A stretch of DNA of 37,988 nucleotides from DASYXW01 sp035934405 (lineage in GTDB: Bacteria > Acidobacteriota > Terriglobia > UBA7540): contig DASYXW010000040.1 in NCBI GenBank assembly GCA_035934405.1, positions 1 to 37,988 on the forward strand. Direction: 5' to 3'. Positions 30,895-37,988 of the stretch are shown one piece after another (position 1 is the first letter of the stretch; each line of letters starts with the position of its first letter). The notes beneath the pieces are model-generated. The model had not been told where the DNA came from and searched no databases. It saw only the letters and a list, made by a program, of their open reading frames with translations. A program made the translations under genes and the position numbers.

Positions 30895-32169
30895 TCACCG
30901 CAGAGGACGCGGAGAACGCAGAGATACCCCCTTTAGCACGGCCAGCCCTGTCTCTGTGTTCTCTGCGCTCTCTGCGGTAGCGTTTTGCTTTTCGTAATGC
31001 GGCGAAAGGGACCGCAATCGCTCAACGACCTGGGGCAGCACGTCGAGCGTGTAATCCACGTCCGCCTCGGTCGTGAACCGTCCCAGGCTGAAGCGAACAC
31101 TCGACCGCGCCTGCGGCTGGCTGAGGCCGATGGCGGAAAGCACGTGCGACGGCTCGATGGAACCCGACGAGCAGGCCGCCCCGGTGGAGCAGGCGACGCC
31201 GGCGAGGTCGAGAGCAATCACGAAAGCTTCGCCGTCGACGTGCTCGAAGCGGAGGTTGGTGGTGTTCGGCTGGCGGCGCGACGGGACACCATTGATGTGG
31301 ACCCTCGGCACGCGCTCGAGAATGCCGGATTCCAGGCGGTCGCGAAGGCGAGCCACGGCGACGGACTCTTCCACCAGGCGATCGCCCAAGTAGGCGCCGG
31401 CCATCTCTGCCGCCTTGCCCAGGCCCACACTGCCCGGAACGTTCTCCGTGCCCGGCCGGCGGTCGCGCTCGTGGTGGCCGCCATACATCAGCGGCGCGAG
31501 GCGCGTTCCCTTGCGGACGTACAGCGCGCCCACGCCCTTCGGCCCATACAGCTTGTGCGCCGAAAGCGACAGCAGGTCCACGCCGAGCCGTTCCACATCC
31601 AGCGGGATCTTGCCCGCGGACTGCACCGCATCGGTGTGGAACACGATGTCGTGTTGCCGCGCCACGCGGCCGATTTCTTCGACGGGCTGGATGGTGCCCA
31701 GCTCGTTGTTGGCGTGCATCACCGAGATCAACACCGTCTCCGGGCGCAGGGCGCGTTCCACGTCGCCGGGTGAAACCACGCCAGTCGCGTCCGGCGGCAC
31801 ATAAGTGACGCTCACGCCGCGGCGTTCGAGCGCCTGGGCGGCATTCAACACCGCGTGATGCTCGATGGCGGTCGTGACGAGGTGCTTCACGCCGCTCGGC
31901 GAGCGCGGCCGGGCTGCTTCCACGGCGCCGAAAAGGGCGGTGTTGTCCGACTCGGTGCCCCCGCTGGTGAAAACGATTTCAGCCGGGCTGGCGTTGATCA
32001 GCGCTGCCACCCGCTCGCGGGCAGCTTCCACGCCGTCCCGGGCGCGCTGGCCGTACCAGTGGATGGAGGAGGCGTTGCCGTAGCTCTCGGCCAAGTACGG
32101 CTTCATGGCTTCGAACACTTCCGGCGTAAGCGGTGTGGTCGAGTTGTGGTCGAGGTACACTCTTCGCAT
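30895..32169 (-). CDS. Cysteine desulfurase (NifS/IscS type)
   Basis: A 424-residue PLP enzyme taking sulfur from cysteine as an enzyme-bound persulfide. Motifs: YLDHNSTTPL, FTSGGTESDN, TAIEHHAVL, HTDAVQSAGK, the Schiff-base Lys in SLSAHKLYGPKGVGAL, and the active-site Cys in STGAACSSGSIEPSHVL. Most relatives end near residue 390. Here about 30 extra residues (from about QNATAESAENTE to the end) are translated from a 9-bp inverted repeat lying over the stop region. The gene heads the operon with mnmA, so sulfur delivery to tRNA thiolation is its likely main job; Fe-S assembly is also possible. Confidence 0.93.
   Translation of the reverse strand: MRRVYLDHNSTTPLTPEVFEAMKPYLAESYGNASSIHWYGQRARDGVEAARERVAALINASPAEIVFTSGGTESDNTALFGAVEAARPRSPSGVKHLVTTAIEHHAVLNAAQALERRGVSVTYVPPDATGVVSPGDVERALRPETVLISVMHANNELGTIQPVEEIGRVARQHDIVFHTDAVQSAGKIPLDVERLGVDLLSLSAHKLYGPKGVGALYVRKGTRLAPLMYGGHHERDRRPGTENVPGSVGLGKAAEMAGAYLGDRLVEESVAVARLRDRLESGILERVPRVHINGVPSRRQPNTTNLRFEHVDGEAFVIALDLAGVACSTGAACSSGSIEPSHVLSAIGLSQPQARSSVRFSLGRFTTEADVDYTLDVLPQVVERLRSLSPHYEKQNATAESAENTETGLAVLKGVSLRSPRPLR
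30898..30977. repeat. 9-bp-period inverted repeat at the desulfurase-mnmA junction
   Basis: The left arm (30898-30924) has units like cgcagagga and cgcggagaa; the right arm (30951-30977) is their complement at 23 of 27 positions. All four differences are transitions. The arms enclose 26 bp. On the minus strand this lies at the end of the desulfurase coding region and alters its C-terminus. Confidence 0.75.
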
Positions 32170-32333
32170 ACTCTCTAGAAGTCTTCCCGCTGGTTTGAAC
32201 CAGCCCCGCCACCTGTCCGAAAGACCGCTGGCGAACTGTCCCTAAGGACATCATAGCACCGCTGGCCGAAATGGGTGAGGCCAGCCCAGCGGCGCTGACG
32301 GCCCGGTCCGACATGGTGAATCCTTTCCACGGT

Positions 32334-32358
32334 CATTCCCGCGAAAGCGGGAATCCAT
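32334..32358. repeat. Dispersed hairpin repeat (attcccgc-gaaa-gcgggaat)
   Basis: An 8-bp perfect stem with a GAAA tetraloop matches the widespread intergenic repeat whose translation includes WIPAFAGMT. It lies 50 bp upstream of the efflux operon and between divergent genes. Confidence 0.75.
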
Positions 32359-32369
32359 TGGTGTTCGGC

Positions 32370-32399
32370 TTGACGCGCCCCGACCGCCTTTGGTAGCTT
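32370..32399 (+). promoter_or_regulatory. Candidate promoter for the efflux operon, near-leaderless
   Basis: TTGACG (32370-32375) and TAGCTT (32394-32399) are separated by 18 bp. The ATG at 32409 would lie only a few bases from the expected transcription start, so the mRNA would be leaderless or nearly so. No ribosome site is visible before that ATG. Confidence 0.35.
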
Positions 32400-32408
32400 A
32401 ACTACAGC

Positions 32409-32855
32409 ATGCGAATTGAACTGGCGCTCAACCTGTTCTGGGCCGGCCTGGCGCTTGCGGCACTCGGCGCGCTGGCGCTCTCGGAACTGCGCCGAAGGAA
32501 TAACGGCGGTTGGCGAGCCCGATCGCGGCGCGGCCTGGCCGTGTTCGTGGCGGCGGTCGCTCTGTTCCCGTCCGTCTCCGCCAGTGACGACTTCGCGCGT
32601 TACGAACAACTGCAGGCGGGCCCGGGGACGCACGCTCAATGGTCGGGTCCGCTCGCGACCCGATCCAACAACGAGCCCGCTTTGTACCTGGCGCGTTTGG
32701 CCGACGCGCTGGAGAATCTGCAGATTTCAGTGGCGCCCGAACTTCTGCTAACCCTCTGCTTTTTCGCCTGGGTCTCGTTCGCAGCGAAGCGCGGCGCCGT
32801 CCGCATTGCGCTTTCCGCCACCAGCCGCGCTCCTCCTCTCCCCGCACTCACTTAG
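32409..32855 (+). CDS. Small membrane protein heading the RND efflux operon
   Basis: A 148-residue protein with predicted membrane segments near residues 8-26, 42-57 and 107-122, and an extracytoplasmic loop of about 50 residues between the last two. The motif FPSVSASDD after the second helix resembles small acidobacterial proteins that I recall before CusA/CzcA operons. It has no obvious Cys/His metal site. Its role is unknown; it could be a small accessory subunit. The adaptor gene starts 140 bp downstream on the same strand. Confidence 0.62.
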   Translation: MRIELALNLFWAGLALAALGALALSELRRRNNGGWRARSRRGLAVFVAAVALFPSVSASDDFARYEQLQAGPGTHAQWSGPLATRSNNEPALYLARLADALENLQISVAPELLLTLCFFAWVSFAAKRGAVRIALSATSRAPPLPALT

Positions 32856-32995
32856 CCGTTTCCAGCGACATCAGTTTCTTAGCCCCGGATGCGTCGCCTG
32901 AGGCGCACCCTCGCGCCACGCGCAACAGTCTCTCGCCCTGTGGGCTGGTGGCCGCGCTTCCGCCGATTCGGATGGGGCTCAAGAGGGAGAATGGT

Positions 32996-34144
32996 ATGAG
33001 ATTCCGGCGCCATAAGCTGAATTTGATCTGGGGTGCGGCATTCGCTGCGCTTCTCATTGGGGTTCTCTTCGCAGGGGGCTGCGCCCGGCATCGTGCGGTT
33101 GATGCCGAGGACGTGAAACCCACCGTGACCGATCCGGACCTGCTCCAGGTCGCGAACCCGCAACAGTTCCCGCTGGTTGAGCCGGTCACCCGCCAGGAAC
33201 CGGAGATGCTCGCGGTCAATGGTGTGGTGGCCCCGGACGTCTCCCGCACCGTGCACATCAACGCGTTGGCCGGTGGGCGAGTGGTGGACGTGCGTGCGCG
33301 GCTGGGAGATGACGTCAAAAAGGGCCAAGTGCTGATGCTCGTCCGCAGCGCCGACCTCGAGCAGGCCATCGCCGCGTACCAGAGGGATCAGGCCGACGAG
33401 CATCTGGCTAGGGTCTCACTCGAACGCGCTCGCGATCTCTACGCCCACGGCGCGATGGCGCAGCAAGACCTTCAGAATGCGGAGAATGCCGGCCAGAAGG
33501 CTGCCGTGACGGTGAAGACAGACGCCGACCAGATCAAGTTGCTGGGCGGCGACCTCCAGCGCCTCTCGCCCATGATCGAGGTGCGTTCGCCCATCTCCGG
33601 CGCAGTGGTGGATCAGCAGATCGCCGGCGGCGAAGCCGTGAAATCTCTGGATAGCTCGCAGAGCCTGTTCTTGGTGGCTGACCTGTCGCGCGTCTGGGTG
33701 CTCTCGGACGTATACGAGAACGATCTCAGCAAGGTTGCTCTCGGCGATCGGGCCGAAGTGCACCTGAACGCGTATCCTGACCGGACGTTTCAGGGAACAG
33801 TCGGCAACATCTCGGCAGTACTCGACCCGACGACGCGCACGGCCAAGGTGCGGGTGCAACTCGCCAACGTGGATGGTCTCTTCCGCCCGCAGATGTTCGC
33901 GACGGTGAAATTCGTTTCTCGAAAAACCTACCCGAGGTTGCTGCTGCCCGCGAGCGCCCTCCTGGTGCTGCACGACAAAGACTGGGTTTTCCTTCGCGCC
34001 GGCGAACACTCATTCCGGCGCACCGAGGTCCAGGTCGGAGCAGCGAGCAAGGACGGCATGCAGGAAATCCTCCGCGGCCTTAAACCCGGTGATCAAGTGG
34101 TATCGAACGCGCTGCAATTCTCGAGCGCGGTGGCGGAGGAGTGA
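32996..34144 (+). CDS. RND periplasmic adaptor lipoprotein (HlyD/CusB family)
   Basis: A 382-residue membrane-fusion protein linking the RND pump to an outer-membrane channel. The start is ATG 32996, eight bases after GGGAG. Its signal ends in LFAGGCARH, a plausible lipobox. It shows the split lipoyl domain (INALAGGRVVDVRARLGDDV, then EVRSPISGAVVDQQIAGGEAV), a helical hairpin between them (about 115-180), a beta-barrel (WVLSDVYENDLSKVALGDRAE) and a membrane-proximal domain. No extended His/Met-rich metal-binding tail is visible. The stop codon lies at the edge of an 8-bp inverted repeat that separates it from the pump gene. Confidence 0.88.
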   Translation: MRFRRHKLNLIWGAAFAALLIGVLFAGGCARHRAVDAEDVKPTVTDPDLLQVANPQQFPLVEPVTRQEPEMLAVNGVVAPDVSRTVHINALAGGRVVDVRARLGDDVKKGQVLMLVRSADLEQAIAAYQRDQADEHLARVSLERARDLYAHGAMAQQDLQNAENAGQKAAVTVKTDADQIKLLGGDLQRLSPMIEVRSPISGAVVDQQIAGGEAVKSLDSSQSLFLVADLSRVWVLSDVYENDLSKVALGDRAEVHLNAYPDRTFQGTVGNISAVLDPTTRTAKVRVQLANVDGLFRPQMFATVKFVSRKTYPRLLLPASALLVLHDKDWVFLRAGEHSFRRTEVQVGAASKDGMQEILRGLKPGDQVVSNALQFSSAVAEE

Positions 34145-34236
34145 ATTGATTCATTGGCTCATCGGCTCATTGATTCAATGAGGGATCACGGCGTGGGTCA
34201 CTGATTCAATGAATCAATGAGTCAATGAATCAATTC
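34143..34236. repeat. 8-bp repeat arranged as an inverted pair between adaptor and pump genes
   Basis: Units like tgattcaa and tgaatcaa fill the gap. gaattgattcattg (34143-34156) is the exact complement of 34223-34236, giving a 14-bp stem. The left arm includes the last two bases of the adaptor stop codon. It parallels the 7-bp and 9-bp inverted repeats elsewhere in this window. Confidence 0.75.
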
Positions 34237-34262
34237 TCCTGGCTCCTGCTTCTGGTTTTGAA

Positions 34263-37200
34263 ATGATCAGGCGTCTCATCGATTTTGCGCTTCGGGAAAA
34301 GCTGCTGGTGCTGGCGCTCGGCATCATGCTGCTTGCCTGGGGCGCCATCAGCTTTCACAACCTACCCGTCGAGGCCTACCCCGACGTGGCAGACACCTAT
34401 GTCCAGGTGATCACCCAGTGGCCCGGCCGCGCCGCCGAAGAAGTCGAGCAGCAGATTACGGTTCCGCTCGAGACTGAGTTGAACGGGGTGGGTCATCTGA
34501 CGCACCTTCGCTCCGTATCGCTGTTTGGTTTGTCGGTCGTCACCATGATCTTCGACGATCAAGCGGACGATCTATTGAGCCGCGAGCAGGTGCTCGAGAA
34601 GCTCTCGCAGGTAACGCTGCCGCAAGGCGTCAGCCCTCAGATCGGCCCGGATTACAGCCCCGCCGGCCAGATCTATTTCTACACCCTCACCAGCACCAAC
34701 CCGCGCTATGACGTGATGGACCTCAAGTCCCTTCAGGACTGGGTGGTGCTGAAAGCCATGAAGTCGGTCCCCGATATTGTGGACGACAACATCTTCGGCG
34801 GACCCACGCGCGAGTACCAGGTGCAAGTGGACCCGGACAAGCTGATCGCCCACGGCATCAGCCTGCCGCAGCTCGAGCAGGCGCTCGCCAACAACAACGT
34901 CAACGCCGGCGGCAGTTTCATCGAGCACGGCGAGCAGGCGTTCAATGTCCGTGGCGTGGGCTTGATGCAGAACACCAACGACATCGGCTCGACCGTGCTG
35001 ACCACGGTCAACGGCACGCCGGTGCGCGTCCGCGACGTGGCCAACGTGGTCGAGGGCCCGAAAATCCGTCTCGGCCAGCTCGGGAAATCCGTCCGCCTGC
35101 CGGACGGCAGCATTGTGGATGACGACGACGTGACCGAAGGCATCGTGCTGCTGCGGAAGGGCGCGGAGGCCGAGTCGGCGCTCAACGCCTTGCACGCGGA
35201 GGTGAAGGATCTGAACGAGCACATCCTGCCGCGGGGCGTCAAGGTAGTGCCGCATCTTGACCGCAGCGATCTTGTTCACTTCACCACGCACACCGTGCTG
35301 CACAACTTGATCGAAGGCATGGTGCTGGTGGCGATCATCCTGCTCATCTTTCTGGGCAATGCGCGCAGTGCCCTGATCGTGGCGGGAACCATCCCTTTCT
35401 CACTGTTGTTTGCTTCCATCCTTCTTGACCTGCGGCACATTCCCGCCAACTTGCTTTCCCTTGGCGCCCTCGACTTCGGCATGGTGGTGGACGGCGCTGT
35501 GGTGATGGTTGAGAATATTCTGCGCCACCTCAGTCGCCCGAGTTCCGTGAACCTACCCTTGTCCGAGAAGATCAGCCGTGCTGCCCACGAGGTGCAGAGG
35601 CCGGTCTTTTACGCCATCCTCATCATTATCACCGCCTACATGCCGATCTTCACTTTGCAGCGGGTGGAGGGAAAGCTCTTCAAGCCTATGGCGTGGACGG
35701 TGGCCTTCGCCCTCTTGGGCGCCCTCGTGTTCTCGCTGGTGATGGCTCCTGTTCTCTCCAGCCTCCTGTTCCGGCGCGGCGTGAAGGAGTGGCAGAACCC
35801 TGTGCTGGCGCGCATCATCAAGGGTTACCGTCGTGGCGTCGCGTGGTGTATCGAACACCGGACGGTTACCGTGGGGGGAGCGTTCTTGCTGCTGGTGGCT
35901 TGTGCAGGCCTGGTGTGGAGCGGCGTCATCGGCTCCGAGTTTCTGCCTCACCTCGATGAGGGCGCCATCTGGGCTCGCGGGACCCTCGCGCCGAGCACCG
36001 GCCCGGCCGAAGGCATCAAGATCATGAGCGAAGCCCGGCGGATATTCATCAGCTTTCCTGAAGTTACTCAGGTGGTGAGCCAGGTGGGCCGTCCCGATGA
36101 CGGTTCGGATTCGACCGGCTTTTTCAACACCGAATACTTTGTGGACTTGAAGCCGCGCTCGGAGTGGCGGCCGCAGTTCAAGACCAAGGACGACTTGATC
36201 GCCGCCATGGACCAGCGGGTCGAGACCATTCCCGGAGTCATCTGGGGCTTTTCCCAGCCCATTGCGGACAACGTCGAAGAAGCCGTCAGCGGCGTCAAGG
36301 GTGAGCTCGCCGTGAAGATCTTCGGCTCTGACCTTCACCAGCTCGAAGCCACCGCCGACCAGATTGTCGAGGTGATGAAGGGTATTCCCGGTGTTGCCGA
36401 TCTCGGCGTGTTCCGGGTGCTCGGCCAGCCGAATGTGAATCTCATCGTCGATCGCGCCAAGACCGACCGTTTCGGCATCAACGTCAGCGACGTTCAGGAC
36501 GCCATCCAGACGGCGGTCGGCGGCACGGCGGTAAGCCAGATTCTCCGGGGCGAGCGGCGCTATGATCTGGTGGTTCGCTACCAGCCGCAATTCCGCCAGA
36601 CCATCGACGACATTGCCAACATTCGTATCCTGGCGCCGACCGGCGAGCGCGTGTCGCTCGGCCAGCTTTGCGACATCAAGGTGGAAGACGGCGCCTCGAT
36701 GATTTACCGCGAGGCCAACTCGCGCTACATCGCCATCAAGTATAGCGTCCGCGGCCGCGACCTCGGCAGCACGGTGCAGCAGGCGATCTCGGAGGTCAAT
36801 CGGACGGTGAAGCTGCCGGAAGGCTACCGCCTTGATTGGGCGGGCGAGTACGCCAGCCAGCAGCGGGCCGACAAGCGTCTCGAGACCGTCATTCCGATCA
36901 CGATTCTGCTGATCTGGATTATCTTGTACACAGAATTCGATTCCTTCAAGTGGCCCTTGCTCATTCTGACCACCGTCGCCATGGCGCCAATTGGCGGTGT
37001 TCTGGCGCTGCTCGTGAGCGGCACGCACTTCAGCGTATCTTCCGGCGTGGGCTTTCTGGCGCTGTTTGGCGTCTCCGTCCAGATTGGCGTCATCATGGTA
37101 ACTTACATTAACCAGTTACGGGCCCGCGGGCATTCCGTCGCGGAATCGGCTACGGAAGGGGCGGTTTTGCGCCTGCGACCCATCATGATGACCATGCTGG

Positions 37201-37397
37201 TCGCCACGCTGGGATTGCTGCCCGCCGCGCTTTCACATGACATCGGTTCGGACTCGCAGCGCCCGTTCGCCATCGTGATCGTCGGCGGTCTCATCGTTGA
37301 CCTGGTGGTCAGCGTTTTTCTGCTGCCCACCTTGTACGTCTGGTTCGCGCGCCCCGGCGACAAACTGCCCAGCGCGGAGGAAGCCTTTGAAGACTAG
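34263..37397 (+). CDS. Heavy-metal RND efflux pump (CzcA/CusA family)
   Basis: A 1044-residue inner-membrane proton-driven transporter. It has the RND pattern of a first helix, a large periplasmic loop, a block of helices, a second loop and a final block. Helix 4 carries DFGMVVDGAVVMVEN, giving Asp, Asp and Glu at spacings 6 and 7, the pattern described for CzcA-type divalent-cation (Zn, Co, Cd) exporters. NLPVEAYPDVAD, QQITVPLETELNGV and ISRAAHEVQRPVFYAILIII are further family marks. The metal cannot be fixed from sequence. Together with the adaptor it forms two thirds of an efflux complex; no outer-membrane factor or regulator gene is in the window. Confidence 0.93.
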   Translation: MIRRLIDFALREKLLVLALGIMLLAWGAISFHNLPVEAYPDVADTYVQVITQWPGRAAEEVEQQITVPLETELNGVGHLTHLRSVSLFGLSVVTMIFDDQADDLLSREQVLEKLSQVTLPQGVSPQIGPDYSPAGQIYFYTLTSTNPRYDVMDLKSLQDWVVLKAMKSVPDIVDDNIFGGPTREYQVQVDPDKLIAHGISLPQLEQALANNNVNAGGSFIEHGEQAFNVRGVGLMQNTNDIGSTVLTTVNGTPVRVRDVANVVEGPKIRLGQLGKSVRLPDGSIVDDDDVTEGIVLLRKGAEAESALNALHAEVKDLNEHILPRGVKVVPHLDRSDLVHFTTHTVLHNLIEGMVLVAIILLIFLGNARSALIVAGTIPFSLLFASILLDLRHIPANLLSLGALDFGMVVDGAVVMVENILRHLSRPSSVNLPLSEKISRAAHEVQRPVFYAILIIITAYMPIFTLQRVEGKLFKPMAWTVAFALLGALVFSLVMAPVLSSLLFRRGVKEWQNPVLARIIKGYRRGVAWCIEHRTVTVGGAFLLLVACAGLVWSGVIGSEFLPHLDEGAIWARGTLAPSTGPAEGIKIMSEARRIFISFPEVTQVVSQVGRPDDGSDSTGFFNTEYFVDLKPRSEWRPQFKTKDDLIAAMDQRVETIPGVIWGFSQPIADNVEEAVSGVKGELAVKIFGSDLHQLEATADQIVEVMKGIPGVADLGVFRVLGQPNVNLIVDRAKTDRFGINVSDVQDAIQTAVGGTAVSQILRGERRYDLVVRYQPQFRQTIDDIANIRILAPTGERVSLGQLCDIKVEDGASMIYREANSRYIAIKYSVRGRDLGSTVQQAISEVNRTVKLPEGYRLDWAGEYASQQRADKRLETVIPITILLIWIILYTEFDSFKWPLLILTTVAMAPIGGVLALLVSGTHFSVSSGVGFLALFGVSVQIGVIMVTYINQLRARGHSVAESATEGAVLRLRPIMMTMLVATLGLLPAALSHDIGSDSQRPFAIVIVGGLIVDLVVSVFLLPTLYVWFARPGDKLPSAEEAFED

Positions 37398-37417
37398 AGG
37401 AAGCGTTTGAAGACTAA
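37378..37417. repeat. 20-bp tandem duplication across the pump gene stop codon
   Basis: 37378-37397 and 37398-37417 match at 18 of 20 positions (aggaagcctttgaagacta type). The first copy ends in the TAG stop; the second repeats the same segment ending in TAA. It looks like a recent slippage or duplication event. Confidence 0.7.
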
Positions 37418-37477
37418 TGGAGCCGGCCCGACAAGAAAGCCAGGAAAATAATCCAGCCGAGCCCCGCGCCGTACAGT

Positions 37478-37483
37478 TATACT
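37478..37483 (+). promoter_or_regulatory. Candidate -10 element for tRNA-Ser
   Basis: A perfect TATACT sits 35 bp upstream of the tRNA 5' end. No convincing -35 was found at the right distance. Confidence 0.35.
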
Positions 37484-37518
37484 CGCCTTGATCCAATTTC
37501 CCGTGTTGTTCGCCTTCC

Positions 37519-37608
37519 GGAGAGGTGGCCGAGTGGCTGAAGGCGCACGCTTGGAAAGCGTGTTCGCGAGAAATCGCGACGTGGGTTCGAATCCCACCCT
37601 CTCCGCCA
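37519..37608 (+). tRNA. tRNA-Ser (anticodon GGA)
   Basis: A class II tRNA with a long variable arm (cgcga-gaaa-tcgcg). Acceptor ggagagg/cctctcc, anticodon stem cacgc/gcgtg with loop ttggaaa (anticodon GGA, reading UCC/UCU), T-arm gtggg-ttcgaat-cccac. CCA is encoded at the 3' end. Confidence 0.96.
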
Positions 37609-37988
37609 GTTTATCTAGCTTGTTTCCTTCCGTTTAGCCGCCTCCATTTTCTCGTGTACCTGTAGCGTACCCTTCGCCAACGCGCGGGCCATCCTTCGGG
37701 GAGCAGGTGTATACTTGCGGGCGGACGAACGGAATCGAGAAACACAGTAATGGCGGGGTGGCGCATACGTCCCGACGCCTTTTGTCGGGATGTATGCGAT
37801 CCGGTGCCCCTGTCAGGAGCGCCCCCCTCAGAAATAATTTACTTGATAATCCACTAACTTGGGTATATCATGTCCTTTACCCCTTGCAGAAAGGGCGGTG
37901 AGCGCCCGTCGACTCCCCCACTCCGGCCTCCACTTCCGAACTGCCTTCGCCCGCGCCTCCCAGCGGCGGCGAACCCTCTCCCCCAGCC
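37609..37988. other. Region after tRNA-Ser with a strong hairpin; no gene called
   Basis: A 15-bp stem (cgcatacgtcccgac at 37762-37776 with gtcgggatgtatgcg at 37784-37798) contains one G-U pair and a 7-nt loop gcctttt. No long T-run follows, so it is more likely an RNA structure or repeat arm than a simple terminator. An AT-richer stretch with tatatc near 37862-37870 could be a promoter. The last ~100 bp are Pro/Ser-codon-like and may be the edge of a gene beyond the window, but no frame can be chosen. Confidence 0.4.

Noticed and set aside
29694..30980. 428-codon open frame on the plus strand
   Set aside because: It is antisense to mnmA. Its end (TAEDAENAE) is just the 9-bp repeat being translated.
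35553..37028. 491-codon open frame on the minus strand
   Set aside because: It is a shadow of the CzcA-type pump gene.
37615..37690. 25-codon minus-strand frame ending HEKMEAAKRKETS beside tRNA-Ser
   Set aside because: It looks like a helical protein end, and an integrase remnant at a tRNA was considered. No integrase motif or direct repeat of the tRNA end is visible.

Overview
The window looks like a chromosomal piece of an Acidobacteriota (Terriglobia-like) genome. This rests on the high GC content, the seven-repeat SBBP and GloVer secreted proteins, the DHOR-type di-haem proteins, the run of short-period degenerate repeats between genes, and the CzcA-type RND operon. The taxon is an inference from gene content; no rRNA is present. 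I see no prophage, CRISPR array or transposase. Mobile DNA is limited to non-autonomous elements.

Layout. 1-3406: a large secreted SBBP beta-propeller protein (minus strand) tightly framed by two nearly identical MITE copies in opposite orientation. 3497-5135: a divergent GloVer-repeat secreted protein, closed by an array of palindromes. 5196-5849: a strong promoter and an AT-rich tract with a ~58 bp repeat. 5850-13553: a plus-strand run with a membrane SpoIIE-type phosphatase, an SDR, NAD(P)HX repair (nnr), tsaE, a FabL-like enoyl-ACP reductase, a small Cys/His protein and a PLP-dependent decarboxylase. 13648-14827: tRNA-Arg(CCG), then a second AT-rich tract with repeats related to the first. 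14828-17803: two tandem paralogous di-haem cytochrome-type oxidoreductases. 17867-19327: a secreted clan GH-A-like glycoside hydrolase (minus). 19684-21659: a lipoprotein sugar-binding protein and a Tat-exported xylose-isomerase-like protein. 21677-22749: two related uncharacterised exported proteins (minus). 23149-27187: a minus-strand operon of thiolase, a coiled-coil protein and a soluble lytic transglycosylase. 27264-32169: tag, a GT2 polysaccharide synthase, mnmA and a NifS-type cysteine desulfurase (minus). 32409-37397: a small membrane protein, an HlyD-type lipoprotein adaptor and a CzcA-type RND pump. 37519-37608: tRNA-Ser(GGA).

How genes work together. The cysteine desulfurase and MnmA form a two-gene sulfur relay for tRNA 2-thiouridine. 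The sugar-binding lipoprotein and the isomerase-like protein probably act together on a carbohydrate-derived ligand. The adaptor and RND pump are two of three parts of a metal efflux machine; no outer-membrane factor is in the window. nnr and tsaE are adjacent housekeeping genes.

The most unusual signals are not genes. One is the MITE-framed SBBP unit (155 of 157 bases identical between the two arms). Another is a set of 7-, 8- and 9-bp degenerate tandem repeats, several folded as long inverted pairs between genes and others lying in frame inside proteins. There is also an array of palindromes sharing the core AGCTTGCT but with different self-complementary stems, and a pair of AT-rich tracts at two loci with one related repeat, each preceded by a sigma70-like promoter.
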